The notes under the pieces were generated by a model that did no database searches, had not been told where the DNA came from, and saw nothing but the letters and a program-made list of their open reading frames with translations. From assembly GCF_001433875.1 (NCBI RefSeq), contig NZ_AZCR01000013.1, positions 1-34,168 on the forward strand: 34,168 nt of DNA, written 5' to 3'. Each line of letters begins with the position of its first letter. Position 1 is the first letter of the stretch. Made by a program: the position numbers and the translations under genes. The stretch is from Lactobacillus delbrueckii subsp. delbrueckii DSM 20074 = JCM 1012. GTDB lineage: Bacteria > Bacillota > Bacilli > Lactobacillales > Lactobacillaceae. This document shows, one piece after another, positions 1 through 7,356 of the stretch.

Positions 1-13
1 TTTTTTGTGCTCT

Positions 14-45
14 GATCCAGTGAAAACGATTTTTCTTACTGGATC
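14..45. repeat. Hairpin near the permease truncation point
   Basis: A perfect 8-bp inverted repeat, GATCCAGT at 14-21 and ACTGGATC at 38-45, encloses a T-rich loop. It lies between the window edge and the broken permease. It could be the end of an insertion sequence or a terminator of an upstream gene; no transposase is visible to decide. Confidence 0.45.
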
Positions 46-82
46 GGAACAGTGTTCAATTTGATTTTACAATCGACGAATA

Positions 83-310
83 AAAATCGTCCTGCCCTCA
101 ATCGGCAATGAAGTGATCAACCTGGTCAAGGACTCCTCCCTGGTCTACGTGATCGGTTTGGGCGACTTGCTCAGAGCCGGCAACCTGGCTACGGCCCGGG
201 ACGTGACTTTAGTGCCGCTGGTTCTGGTAGCCTTGATCTACCTGTTTTTGATCGGCCTGTGCACTTTGCTTTTGCGGCAGCTGGAAAAGCACTACTCATA
301 CTACAGATAG
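83..310 (+). pseudogene. 3' fragment of amino-acid ABC transporter permease
   Basis: This is the C-terminal end of a HisM/GlnP-type inner-membrane permease. The readable frame carries the family segment LPSIGNEVINLVKDSSLVYV, then a last transmembrane helix and a basic tail ending in LEKHYSYYR. Upstream the frame is closed by TGA at 62-64 and protein similarity fades around base 80, so the usual N-terminal helices (about 140 residues) are missing. The preceding 80 bases are AT-rich with a hairpin and do not look like permease code, which suggests an insertion or deletion boundary. It sits 11 bp ahead of the ATPase gene and would have been its partner. A GTG at 113 could start a 65-residue peptide, but that would not be a working permease. 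The full gene may be broken or moved; the window edge hides the rest. Confidence 0.75.
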
Positions 311-321
311 GAGGACTAAAC

Positions 322-954
322 ATGCTTGAAGTAAAAAACTTAGCCAAGTCTTTTGGCAACCGGCAGATTTTGCAAAATATGAACTTCAGCCTTAAGGACG
401 GGGAAATCCTCACGGTGGTTGGTCCTTCCGGGGCCGGGAAGACGACCCTTCTGCGGATCGTGGCCGGCCTTGAAACAGCTGACGCGGGCAGCATGAGCCT
501 GGACGGGGAAAAATACGAGCTTAGCCAGGAAGAGCGGGGCGCCGTGGGCGTGGTCTTCCAGGACTTTAACCTTTTCCCCAACATGTCAGTTTTGGAAAAC
601 ATCACCCTGGCTCCCCAGCTGGCGCTAAAAGAAGACAAGGCAACAGCGGAAGCCAAGGCCAAGGAGCTTTTGGCGAAGCTGCAGATGGCGGACAAGGGCG
701 GCCTTTACCCTTACCAGCTCTCCGGCGGGCAGAAGCAGCGGGTAGCCATCGCCCGGGCTTTGGCCATGCAGCCGAAGATGCTCTGCTACGATGAACCGAC
801 CAGTGCTTTGGACTCGGCCTTGCGGGACCAGGTGGCCGACCTCATCTTGAGCTTGAAGGAGTCAGGCCTGACCCAATTGATTATCACCCACGACATGGAC
901 TTTGCCAAAAAGGTGGCCGACCAGGTGCTAGAGGTTAAGCCATTGGAGGGTTAG
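322..954 (+). CDS. Amino-acid ABC transporter ATP-binding protein
   Basis: The cytoplasmic ATPase drives polar amino-acid uptake (GlnQ/HisP class). The 210-residue protein has Walker A GPSGAGKTT near residue 34, a Q-loop in VVFQDFNLFP, the signature LSGGQKQR, Walker B followed by DEPTSALD, and the switch histidine in ITHDMDF, so it should be active. The ATG at 322 is chosen because AGGAGG lies 7-8 bases upstream and the protein then begins MLEVKNLAKSF, as in the family; a longer open frame from 259 overlaps the permease. Its stop is two bases before the ATG of the binding protein, so the genes are co-transcribed. The exact amino acid cannot be read from sequence. Confidence 0.95.
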   Translation: MLEVKNLAKSFGNRQILQNMNFSLKDGEILTVVGPSGAGKTTLLRIVAGLETADAGSMSLDGEKYELSQEERGAVGVVFQDFNLFPNMSVLENITLAPQLALKEDKATAEAKAKELLAKLQMADKGGLYPYQLSGGQKQRVAIARALAMQPKMLCYDEPTSALDSALRDQVADLILSLKESGLTQLIITHDMDFAKKVADQVLEVKPLEG

Positions 955-956
955 CA

Positions 957-1787
957 ATGAAATGGTTTAAGAGAATCCTGCTGCTGGGCCTGGTCTTGTC
1001 CTGCTTTTTGACGACAGCCTGCAGCAATTTAACTAAAGAAGCCAACCAAAAAGACACCTGGGCTAAGATTAAAAAGCGGGGCAGCCTGGTGATCGGCTTG
1101 GATGACACCTTCGTGCCCATGGACTTCCGGCAAAAAGATGGCCAACTGGTTGGTTACGACGTCGACTTAGCCAAGGCCGTGTGCAAGAAGCTGGGCCTTA
1201 AGGCGGACTTCCAGACTATCGACTGGTCCATGAAGGAAACGGAGCTGCGAAACGGGACGATTGACGTTCTTTGGAACGGCTACAGCGTGACCAGCCAGCG
1301 GAAGAAAAAAGTTGCCTTCAGCCGCAGCTACTTGCAAAACCGGCAGGTTTTGGTCGTGAAGAAGTCCAGCGGGATCAAGTCCTTTGCCCAGATGAAGGGG
1401 CAGGCAATCGGGGCCCAGAGCGGGTCAACCGCCCAGATCTGGATGGATGGCAGCCAAAAGGTCATTAAGCCGAAGAGCAAGGTCCTTTACGACACTATTC
1501 CGTCAGCCTTCCTAGACCTCAACGCCGGCAGAATCAAGGGGATCCTCCTGGATGAAACCTACGCGGAATACTACATCAAGCACGAGGCAGACTCAAAGTC
1601 TTACCAGGTCATCTTTAACAAAGAGGTGCCAGAGGACTTGTTTGCGGTAGGGATGCGGAAGGGCGACAAGAACTTGAAAAAGAAGATCAACCAGGCCCTG
1701 GCGGAGCTGCAGGCCGACGGGACTTTGGCCAAGATCAACCAGAAGTGGTTCGGACAAAAGTCAAATTACTTGGGCAAGGTTGATTAG
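957..1787 (+). CDS. Amino-acid ABC transporter substrate-binding lipoprotein
   Basis: The 276-residue extracellular receptor belongs to the SBP_bac_3 family and feeds the preceding ATPase and permease. It has a basic N-terminus, a hydrophobic core and a lipobox LTTAC with Cys22 as the lipidation site, so it is anchored to the outer face of the membrane. The mature part has the typical start (KRGSLVIGLDDTFVPMDFR), the GYDVDLAKAV motif and the closing segment with DGTLAKINQKWFG. The gene follows the ATPase with a two-base gap and is the last of the operon, ended by a strong hairpin at 1806-1849. Because the upstream permease is truncated, transport may be lost unless a second permease copy exists. 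Confidence 0.93.
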   Translation: MKWFKRILLLGLVLSCFLTTACSNLTKEANQKDTWAKIKKRGSLVIGLDDTFVPMDFRQKDGQLVGYDVDLAKAVCKKLGLKADFQTIDWSMKETELRNGTIDVLWNGYSVTSQRKKKVAFSRSYLQNRQVLVVKKSSGIKSFAQMKGQAIGAQSGSTAQIWMDGSQKVIKPKSKVLYDTIPSAFLDLNAGRIKGILLDETYAEYYIKHEADSKSYQVIFNKEVPEDLFAVGMRKGDKNLKKKINQALAELQADGTLAKINQKWFGQKSNYLGKVD

Positions 1788-1805
1788 AACAAAATAGAAT
1801 AAAAG

Positions 1806-1850
1806 AAAAACTGTTTAGCCTTATTAAATAAGGAACTGAACAGTTTTTTA
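1806..1850. terminator. Rho-independent terminator, probably bidirectional
   Basis: An inverted repeat with AAAAACTGTT at 1806-1815 pairs with AACAGTTTTT at 1839-1848, with an inner CCTTAT/ATAAGG stem. A T-run follows on the plus strand and an A-run precedes, so it can end both the ABC operon and the convergent LiaF-like gene whose stop codon lies at its edge. Confidence 0.85.
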
Positions 1851-2597
1851 GACCCGGTGAATGGTGACTTGGCTGAAGACCAGGTCAGCATCGATTTTTA
1901 AAAGGGGTGAATCCGCTGTTAAACCGCTGGGGTTAAGGGCGGTGAAGCGGGAGAAGACCGGGCTGGCGTCGGCTTGGACCTCCCATTCTCTGGGAATGTA
2001 GATATCAACTTTGGAGAAGACCGCATCCAAATCCAGCTTGCCGCGTCCATCCTTGAGCTGGGTCTGGTCCAAGTAGATGGTTACCGGACTCATAACGGTG
2101 GAGATGGATAATTTGCGCAAGGCCTGGCTGTGAACGTAGCGGACGCATTTGGAGAAGACGGATTCGATGGAAACTTTTTCGCCATTTTCGCCGATTGATT
2201 CTCTGTAGCTAAGGCTAGTGCCGTCATCGTCTTTCTTGCCAGTTTTTACATTCATCTTGACCTCCAGCTGGCTTCCTCCGGCCAAAAGCTGGCAGCCCAG
2301 GGCGATTAGGAAGAGGGCCAGGTACATGTAGCCGGTCCATTTAAAGAAGTGGCTAGCTTCGCTGATGGTTTTGACGATCAAGCCGCTGGTAAAAATTCCA
2401 AAGAAGAGGACCCGGTTCTTGAAGCTGGTCCAGGCGATCCAGGCTAAGAGGAGAACCCAGAAGACCTGGCCCCAACTTAAGTTGAAGAGCTTAAAAAGGG
2501 TAAAGTAGTCTGGAAAAAGCTGGCTTAAAATCAAGGGGATGGCGATAGCGATCAGGATCAAGCCCCATCTGACCGCGGACTTTCTGTTATTGTTCAT
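1848..2597 (-). CDS. LiaF-like membrane protein
   Basis: This 249-residue protein has about four N-terminal hydrophobic segments (roughly residues 9-28, 38-57, 62-80 and 88-108), a charged linker rich in Lys/Asp, and a C-terminal beta-rich domain with repeated hydrophobic/glycine turns (for example VDIYIPREWEVQAD). This is the plan of LiaF/YvqF cell-envelope stress proteins, in which the C-terminal domain restrains a sensor. No LiaS/LiaR pair is present; the partner here is a LytTR regulator five bases upstream in the same operon. I infer that the membrane protein controls or senses for that regulator. The pairing of LytTR and a small membrane protein is common in Firmicutes, but the ligand is unknown. 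Confidence 0.75.
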   Translation of the reverse strand: MNNNRKSAVRWGLILIAIAIPLILSQLFPDYFTLFKLFNLSWGQVFWVLLLAWIAWTSFKNRVLFFGIFTSGLIVKTISEASHFFKWTGYMYLALFLIALGCQLLAGGSQLEVKMNVKTGKKDDDGTSLSYRESIGENGEKVSIESVFSKCVRYVHSQALRKLSISTVMSPVTIYLDQTQLKDGRGKLDLDAVFSKVDIYIPREWEVQADASPVFSRFTALNPSGLTADSPLLKIDADLVFSQVTIHRV

Positions 2598-2602
2598 TGT
2601 GC

Positions 2603-3046
2603 TTACCTCATTTCGTGCAAATGGCTGATCAGGGTTTGGTAGTAGCGGCGGGAGACGAAGACCTTCTTGTAAGAAGCGGTAAAGCCAAGCTCGCAGCCCG
2701 TAATGGACCGCTTGACGGCATTGATTTGCCGGCAGTTGACCAGGGCACTCTTGGAAGCCCGGTCAAAGTCGCTGAGCAGGCTGGCTTCCAGCTGCCGCAA
2801 GGTCTGCTTGACCAGGTAGCTGCCTTCCCGGTCATGAGCCCAGACGTGCCGGTCACTGGTCTCAAAAAAGAGAATGCTGGTTAGGGGCAGGATGATTTCA
2901 TCGCTGCCTTGATAGACCGTGATCTTCTGGGCCAGTTTTTCTTCAAAAAAGGCCAGGGCCGCTTCGATTTCCGGCGTCAGCTTCTTGGCCTTGATGATGA
3001 GCTGGTCTTCTTTTAGCTGCTTGTCTTGTTTAAACTCTACCTGCAT
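2603..3046 (-). CDS. LytTR-family DNA-binding regulator
   Basis: The 147-residue cytoplasmic protein has an N-terminal alpha/beta segment of about 45 residues and a C-terminal LytTR domain. The domain is recognised from the order IILPLTSILFFETSDRHVWA, the TLRQLEASL helix, and VNCRQINAVKR followed by the basic strand-turn segment ending in SRRYYQTL. There is no receiver domain, so it is a stand-alone LytTR regulator rather than a response regulator. A strong ribosome site GGGGGAG lies just before the ATG. It precedes the LiaF-like gene by five bases, so the two form an operon. Such regulators usually control their own operon through imperfect direct repeats; I could not identify the repeats with confidence. 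Confidence 0.85.
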   Translation of the reverse strand: MQVEFKQDKQLKEDQLIIKAKKLTPEIEAALAFFEEKLAQKITVYQGSDEIILPLTSILFFETSDRHVWAHDREGSYLVKQTLRQLEASLLSDFDRASKSALVNCRQINAVKRSITGCELGFTASYKKVFVSRRYYQTLISHLHEMR

Positions 3047-3137
3047 CTTTTCTCCCCCTTTTCAGATTTTATTATGAAGAAGATTAAGCAAAAATGAAAG
3101 AACAGACGCGCAAGCGGTCATTTTTCCTGTTTAAGCG

Positions 3138-3173
3138 GCATGCAAAAAGCGCCCGGGTAACCGGACGCTTTTC
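3138..3173 (-). terminator. Terminator, copy 1 of an identical 36-bp element
   Basis: The hairpin GCGYCCGG/CCGGRCGC with a four-base loop has an A-run on one side and a T-run on the other. It abuts the stop codon of the SGNH hydrolase on the minus strand. The whole 36 bases recur exactly, in reverse complement, at 5387-5422. Confidence 0.9.
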
Positions 3174-3752
3174 CTATGCCATCTTATTGATTTGGTCAGC
3201 CAGGACATCGGCCAGCCAGGAGATCCCTTTTTCGCTGTAGTGGAGGCCGTCTGCAATCATGAAGGAAGGCAGGTCCTTCAGCTTTTCCATCTTGTGGGTC
3301 AAGTCGAAGAAGAAGGAGTTGGTCTTGCCGGCGTCTCTTTGCGCGATGTCGACGTACTCGTCCAGCTTCTCCAAGGAGTAGGCCGCGGCCATTTCCGGGT
3401 TCGTCAAATCCGGCATGGATGGAGCTAAAACTAGGGTATCGCTGGCCCCGGTTACCTTCTGGGCCTGCTTGATCAAGCTTTCCAGCCCTTCCTGGTAGTC
3501 ATAGGCGCTGCAGCCCCAGCTGGCGGCGTCGTTGGTCCCGTACTCTACGACCAAAATGTCGCATGCAGGCAGACTGCCGACTCTGGGCAGGACGTCCTGG
3601 GCGCAGGCACCGCTGACCGAGATGTTCACGACCTCGTAAGCGTCTCCCAGCCGCTTGGCCAAGGCCTTGGTCAAACGGTCGGTATCCTTTTGCCCATCAT
3701 ACGCATTAAAAATTGAATCGCCAAAAAGCACGACTTTCTTCATCTGTTTCAT
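3174..3752 (-). CDS. SGNH/GDSL-family hydrolase
   Basis: The 192-residue protein starts directly with the catalytic block GDSI (Ser13) and has no signal peptide, so it is probably cytoplasmic. Block III appears as EYGTND and block V as DGLHYSEKG, giving the Asp and His of the Ser-Asp-His triad. The size is normal for a single-domain GDSL esterase/lysophospholipase. Substrates of these enzymes cannot be predicted; acyl or acetyl esters of lipids or glycans are usual. The start is either this ATG or Met4; neither has a strong ribosome site. The gene stands alone, divergent from coaA, and ends in a terminator that begins immediately after its stop codon. Confidence 0.88.
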   Translation of the reverse strand: MKQMKKVVLFGDSIFNAYDGQKDTDRLTKALAKRLGDAYEVVNISVSGACAQDVLPRVGSLPACDILVVEYGTNDAASWGCSAYDYQEGLESLIKQAQKVTGASDTLVLAPSMPDLTNPEMAAAYSLEKLDEYVDIAQRDAGKTNSFFFDLTHKMEKLKDLPSFMIADGLHYSEKGISWLADVLADQINKMA

Positions 3753-3806
3753 TCATTTCTTTGAAAAATGAAGCTGGCATTTGCCAGTTTCTCCTGCTTT
3801 TTCTAC

Positions 3807-3812
3807 TATAAT
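3807..3812 (+). promoter_or_regulatory. Promoter -10 element for coaA
   Basis: A perfect TATAAT lies 33 bases before the chosen coaA start. The best -35 candidate, TTGCCA at 3781-3786, has a long spacer of 20 bases, so only the -10 is firm. The position argues against the in-frame ATG at 3822, which would leave almost no leader. Confidence 0.6.
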
Positions 3813-3845
3813 AGATAAAGAATGAGAAAAGGACAAGTAAAAAGA

Positions 3846-4760
3846 ATGCGGAACTATACTGAATTCAGCCGGCAGGCCTGGGCGGCTTTAACCCCCAAGA
3901 CCGAGCTGGCGGTGACTAATGAAGAGCTGGCCAAGGTCAAGTCTTTGGGCGACCAGCTGGACGTCAAGGACGTCGATGAAATCTACCAGACCCTGCTGAA
4001 CTATATCCACCTGGCCTACCAGGCCAAGCAGGAGACAGCCGCTAAGAAGGCAGAATTTTTGCAGCTGCCGGAAAGCAAGGTGCCTTATATTATCGGCATT
4101 TCCGGCTCAGTTGCCGTGGGTAAGTCCACGACTGCCCGCCTTTTGCAGCTGCTCTTGACCCGGTATTACCCGGACTTAAAGACCCAGATGATGACCACTG
4201 ATGGCTTCATCTACCCCAACCAGGAGCTGGAGAAGCGGAAGCTGATGTCCAGGAAGGGTTTCCCGGAAAGCTACAACATGCAGATGCTCAGAGACTTCCT
4301 CCAGGACGTGGTCAGCGGAAAAAATGACGTCGCTTATCCCCTGTATTCCCAGGAATTAAGTGACATCGTCCCGGGCCGCTATGGCCATGTGGAAAAGCCC
4401 GACATCTTGATCATCGAAGGGATCAACACCCTGCAGCTGCCGGAAAGCGGCCAGCTGGTGACCAGCGACTTTTTTGACTTTTCAATTTATATCGATGCGG
4501 AAGAAGACTTGATTGAAAAGTGGTATATGCAACGCTTCAAGAAGATCATGAAAATGAAGAAGAATGACCCAAGCAACTTCTACTACAAGCTGGCCAACGG
4601 TCCGGAAGACGAGGCCCTGCGCCTGGCGGAAGAAACCTGGCAGATGGTTAACCTGGTCAACCTCCGCCAGTACATCGCCCCGACCAAGGAGCGGGCCAAT
4701 TTGATCCTGCATAAGGTTGAGGGGCACTTGATTGATAAAATTTACCTTCGCGACTTTTAA
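3846..4760 (+). CDS. coaA: Pantothenate kinase, type I
   Basis: The enzyme phosphorylates pantothenate with ATP, the first committed step of coenzyme A synthesis in the cytoplasm. The 304-residue protein begins MRNYTEFSRQAW and carries the P-loop GISGSVAVGKSTTAR near residue 84, the segment TTDGFIYPN and the type I block KGFPESYN. Length and motifs fit bacterial type I PanK. The ATG at 3846 is chosen because GGAC at 3831-3834 can serve as ribosome site and the protein then aligns with the family start; an ATG at 3822 would add eight residues and lies too close to the -10 box. efp follows after about 50 bases with its own promoter. Confidence 0.96.
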   Translation: MRNYTEFSRQAWAALTPKTELAVTNEELAKVKSLGDQLDVKDVDEIYQTLLNYIHLAYQAKQETAAKKAEFLQLPESKVPYIIGISGSVAVGKSTTARLLQLLLTRYYPDLKTQMMTTDGFIYPNQELEKRKLMSRKGFPESYNMQMLRDFLQDVVSGKNDVAYPLYSQELSDIVPGRYGHVEKPDILIIEGINTLQLPESGQLVTSDFFDFSIYIDAEEDLIEKWYMQRFKKIMKMKKNDPSNFYYKLANGPEDEALRLAEETWQMVNLVNLRQYIAPTKERANLILHKVEGHLIDKIYLRDF

Positions 4761-4765
4761 GTCAA

Positions 4766-4774
4766 TGGTATAAT
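4766..4774 (+). promoter_or_regulatory. Extended -10 promoter for efp
   Basis: TGGTATAAT gives an extended -10 (TG, one base, then TATAAT), 39 bases before the efp start. A TTCGCG at 4747-4752 gives a weak -35 with a 16-base spacer. It shows that efp need not depend on coaA transcription. Confidence 0.65.
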
Positions 4775-4812
4775 GAAGAACAGTGATAAAAATTTATTAG
4801 GGAGATTTTTTT

Positions 4813-5370
4813 ATGCAAGCAATTGAATTGAAAAAAGGCATGATTTTTGACGATGGCGGCAAGCTGATGCTAGTTATGGCGGCTAACCACCACAAGCCAG
4901 GCAAGGGCAACACCGTTATGCAAATGGACCTGCGTGACGTCCGGGCCGGCAGCGTGATCCACAAGACCATGCGGCCAAGTGAAAAGATCGAGCTAGTCGA
5001 AGTCGTCAAGAAGAACGCCCAATACCTGTACGCTGAAGGCGACAGCTACAACTTCATGGACACGGAAACCTACGAACAATACGCGATTTCCGGCGACCAA
5101 CTGGGTGACGACGTCAAGTACCTGATGCCAAATATCGAAGTTATCCTGGAATTCACTGAAGACGGGGAACTTTTGGCTGTGCAATTGCCATCAACTGTCA
5201 ACATGAAGGTAGTAGAAACCCAGCCAGGCATTAAGGGGGCAACCGCAGCTTCCGGCGGCAAGCCAGCCACTATGGAAACCGGCCTGGTTGTGACTGTGCC
5301 TGACTTCATTAACGAAGGCGACGAACTGGTCATCAACACCCTGGAAGGGACTTACAAGGGCCGGGCTTAA
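4813..5370 (+). CDS. efp: Elongation factor P
   Basis: EF-P binds between the P and E sites of the ribosome and relieves stalling at proline stretches. The 185-residue protein shows the three beta-barrel domains. The domain I loop HHKPGKGN carries Lys31, the tip residue at the modified position in other bacteria. The C-terminal domain has the family motifs GIKGATA, KPATMETG and GDELVINT. GGGGAG at 4800-4805 is a strong ribosome site. Codon use is strongly biased (gac, aac, cca, aag), as expected for high expression. It is followed at 17 bases by the second copy of the 36-bp terminator. No EF-P modification enzyme is seen nearby. Confidence 0.97.
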   Translation: MQAIELKKGMIFDDGGKLMLVMAANHHKPGKGNTVMQMDLRDVRAGSVIHKTMRPSEKIELVEVVKKNAQYLYAEGDSYNFMDTETYEQYAISGDQLGDDVKYLMPNIEVILEFTEDGELLAVQLPSTVNMKVVETQPGIKGATAASGGKPATMETGLVVTVPDFINEGDELVINTLEGTYKGRA

Positions 5371-5386
5371 GGCCAAAAAAGTAAAC

Positions 5387-5422
5387 GAAAAGCGTCCGGT
5401 TACCCGGGCGCTTTTTGCATGC
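5387..5422 (+). terminator. Bidirectional terminator, copy 2 of the 36-bp element
   Basis: This is the exact reverse complement of 3138-3173. It follows efp on the plus strand and also sits three bases beyond the stop codon of the convergent RodZ-like gene, so it can end both transcripts. Confidence 0.9.
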
Positions 5423-5425
5423 ACT

Positions 5426-6226
5426 TTATTCGTTTGTATCAGTCGTCGTGTCAGTGCTTGACTGGCTGCTAGAGGAAGAGGCATGGCTGCTCTGTTCTTG
5501 GCTAGATGAGCTGGCCAAGGAACTAGAAGAGCTGGCTTCACTGGAAGAGCTGACCTGCTTTTCATTACTTTGGCTTTGGCTCTGCTGGTCATCATGGCTT
5601 GGCTTGTTTTTATCAGGCTTAGCGGAATCATCTTGAGCTGGCTTAGATGAAGAAGATGAAGAAGAAGATGATGATGATGACGAGGAGCTGGAAGAGCTGG
5701 ATGAGTGGGAAATGCTGTTGGCTTTAGAAGCCAGGGCATCGAAGCCGCCGGCTACGGACCCGACCACTGCCAGGCCTATGATGACCCAGATCCCGATCTT
5801 TAAGAGCTTGTCCAAGTTGATGGTGTCAAAGAATTTAAAAATTGCCTTGAAGCCATGCGGCACCTTGCTCTTGTCCAAAATTTCCTTGGCCTTGCCAGCC
5901 GGGCTGGCCTCCTTAACTGGCGCCGGATTAGCAGCCCGGACTTCAGTTACCTTCTCTTTAACTGGAATGGCTGGCTTAGCAGCCGGAATGTCCTTGCCGG
6001 CGGCGGCCGGCTCAGTAAACTGGTCGAGCAGCTGTGCCCCGTCTAACCCCAGCAGGCTGGCATATTGCCGGATGCAGCTTCTGACCATGACCGGGTTTAA
6101 GCCTTGAAAATCATCGGCTTCAATCTTTTGCAGAGTCGCCTGGTCGACCCGCAGGGTTTGACTAACGGCTTCCAGGCTGAGCTGCTTGGCGCGGCGCTGT
6201 TTCTGTAGTTCTTTACCGATTGTCAA
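5426..6226 (-). CDS. RodZ-like HTH/membrane protein with Ser-rich tail
   Basis: The 266-residue protein has an N-terminal HTH of the RodZ type (residues about 1-70; MTIGKELQKQRRAKQLSLEA, then a conserved helix containing IRQYASLLGLD). A Pro/Ala/Lys linker follows, then one transmembrane helix near residues 147-166 (GIWVIIGLAVVGSVAGG). The outside part has no folded domain: it is about 95 residues of Ser, with Asp, Lys and Gln islands, including an uninterrupted run of about 20 serines. RodZ proteins connect cytoskeletal MreB to wall synthesis in rods. The usual RodZ C-terminal domain (DUF4115) is absent. The serine run is coded by near-identical codons (plus-strand GAT/GAA repeats at 5646-5700), a likely slippage site that changes length in frame. 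Confidence 0.85.
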   Translation of the reverse strand: MTIGKELQKQRRAKQLSLEAVSQTLRVDQATLQKIEADDFQGLNPVMVRSCIRQYASLLGLDGAQLLDQFTEPAAAGKDIPAAKPAIPVKEKVTEVRAANPAPVKEASPAGKAKEILDKSKVPHGFKAIFKFFDTINLDKLLKIGIWVIIGLAVVGSVAGGFDALASKANSISHSSSSSSSSSSSSSSSSSSSSKPAQDDSAKPDKNKPSHDDQQSQSQSNEKQVSSSSEASSSSSLASSSSQEQSSHASSSSSQSSTDTTTDTNE

Positions 6227-6339
6227 AGTTTTGCCTCCTAAACGCTTCTGATTAGTCTTAGCCTATTTTACTTGAAAATGGCTAAAAGCTAAAGGCAGAA
6301 GTCTTTGGATCTTTTACCAAAGGTTAAGATTTCTTTTAC

Positions 6340-6366
6340 AAAAAAAGCCCTCAAAAATAAGGACTT
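6340..6366 (-). terminator. Terminator of the 6374-7288 gene
   Basis: Read on the minus strand, AGTCCTTA pairs with TGAGGGCT (two G-U pairs) around a short T loop and is followed by a T-run. It lies eight bases beyond the stop codon of the proline-iminopeptidase-like gene. Confidence 0.75.
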
Positions 6367-6373
6367 CATAATC

Positions 6374-7288
6374 TTATTCGCCTTGGAAAGTGCCGGCTTC
6401 AACTTCCCTAATGAAGTCAGCCAGGTGCTTGTAGTAGACATCGGGGTTGTCGACCATGTGGTGGTGGCCGCCGTCAGGAGTAGTGACCAGGCGGGAGTTA
6501 GGAATCAGTTTCTGCATGGTTCTGGCCGTTTCCAGAGGCATGGTTTCCACTTCGCCAAAAGTCAGCAAAGTTGGCACCTTGATCTTTGGCAGTTCGCTTC
6601 TGAAGTGCCAGTCCTTCAATTTGCCCGTGATGACGAATTCGTTGTCGCCCTGGAAGGCGTTGTAGACAGCCGTGCCGCCCAGGTTGCCCAGGTGGTAGAG
6701 GTTGGAAGGCTGCTTGCGGTCAACAAAGTTGATGTTCAGAATCTGCACGTCGTCCTGGTAGCGCTGGTTGGCGTAATCGTTCTTGGCTTCGCATTCGTGC
6801 ATGAAGTCGATTTCGGTCTGCGGCAGGACTTCTTGCCGGCGGCGGTTGACCGCGGCCACGTATTCGTCGATGTCGTCAACCATGGAGGAGATGATGGCCC
6901 CCTTCAAGTGTTCTCCGTACTTAACCGCGTATTCCTGGACCAAAAGGCCGCCCCAGCTTTGCCCGATCAAGTAGAAGTTATCGATGCCCAGCTTTTGCCG
7001 GACTTCTTCAACTTCGTCCAGGAAGTATTCGTAAGTCAGGTACTTGTCCGCGATCTTTGGGTCGCTGTAGTCCGGCTGGTCAGAGTAAAGGGAGCCCAGC
7101 TGGTCGTACATGTGGACCTGGACGTTCAAGCCCTGTTTCTTTAATTGTTCAGCCGTATCTTCCCAGTATTCGTGGTTGCCGCCTGGGCCCCCGTGCAGGC
7201 AGAGCAGGTGGATGTCACCTGTCCCTTGGGTGTTGGTCCAAAGATGGTAGCCATTGTCCAAAGTCAAAATCGTCGTTCCTTGTTTCAT
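6374..7288 (-). CDS. Proline-iminopeptidase-family alpha/beta hydrolase
   Basis: The 304-residue cytoplasmic protein belongs to the alpha/beta-hydrolase peptidases that release N-terminal proline or other residues from short peptides (S33). It has the oxyanion motif LHGGPGG at residues 31-37, the MYDQLG strand, the intact nucleophile elbow GQSWGG with Ser111, and the C-terminal histidine in PDGGHHHMVDNP. Length fits the family. AGGAG precedes the ATG at good spacing. It differs from the second family member at 16014-16898 along its whole length, so the two are old paralogues. It follows the 355-residue gene by 68 bases that include TATAAT-like boxes. Substrate could be prolyl or leucyl peptides; I cannot tell which. 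Confidence 0.88.
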   Translation of the reverse strand: MKQGTTILTLDNGYHLWTNTQGTGDIHLLCLHGGPGGNHEYWEDTAEQLKKQGLNVQVHMYDQLGSLYSDQPDYSDPKIADKYLTYEYFLDEVEEVRQKLGIDNFYLIGQSWGGLLVQEYAVKYGEHLKGAIISSMVDDIDEYVAAVNRRRQEVLPQTEIDFMHECEAKNDYANQRYQDDVQILNINFVDRKQPSNLYHLGNLGGTAVYNAFQGDNEFVITGKLKDWHFRSELPKIKVPTLLTFGEVETMPLETARTMQKLIPNSRLVTTPDGGHHHMVDNPDVYYKHLADFIREVEAGTFQGE

Positions 7289-7356
7289 TGGAAAAATCTC
7301 CTAACTATAACTATCTAGTTCATTATATGCCTTTATCTATTATAAGCCTTATTTGC

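Noticed and set aside
5646-5700. Possible CRISPR or tandem DNA repeat
   Set aside because: It is a trinucleotide run coding serine in the RodZ-like gene, without spacers or repeat units of CRISPR length.
5191-5739. Minus-strand open frame of 182 codons spanning the efp end and the RodZ-like gene
   Set aside because: It crosses a terminator and overlaps two real genes in another frame; low-complexity His/Leu/Ser content reflects the serine repeat.
6305-7144. Long plus-strand open frame of 279 codons opposite the peptidase gene
   Set aside because: It is antisense to a clear alpha/beta-hydrolase with full motifs; the composition (many Val, His, Asp, Gln) is that of a shadow frame and there is no ribosome site.
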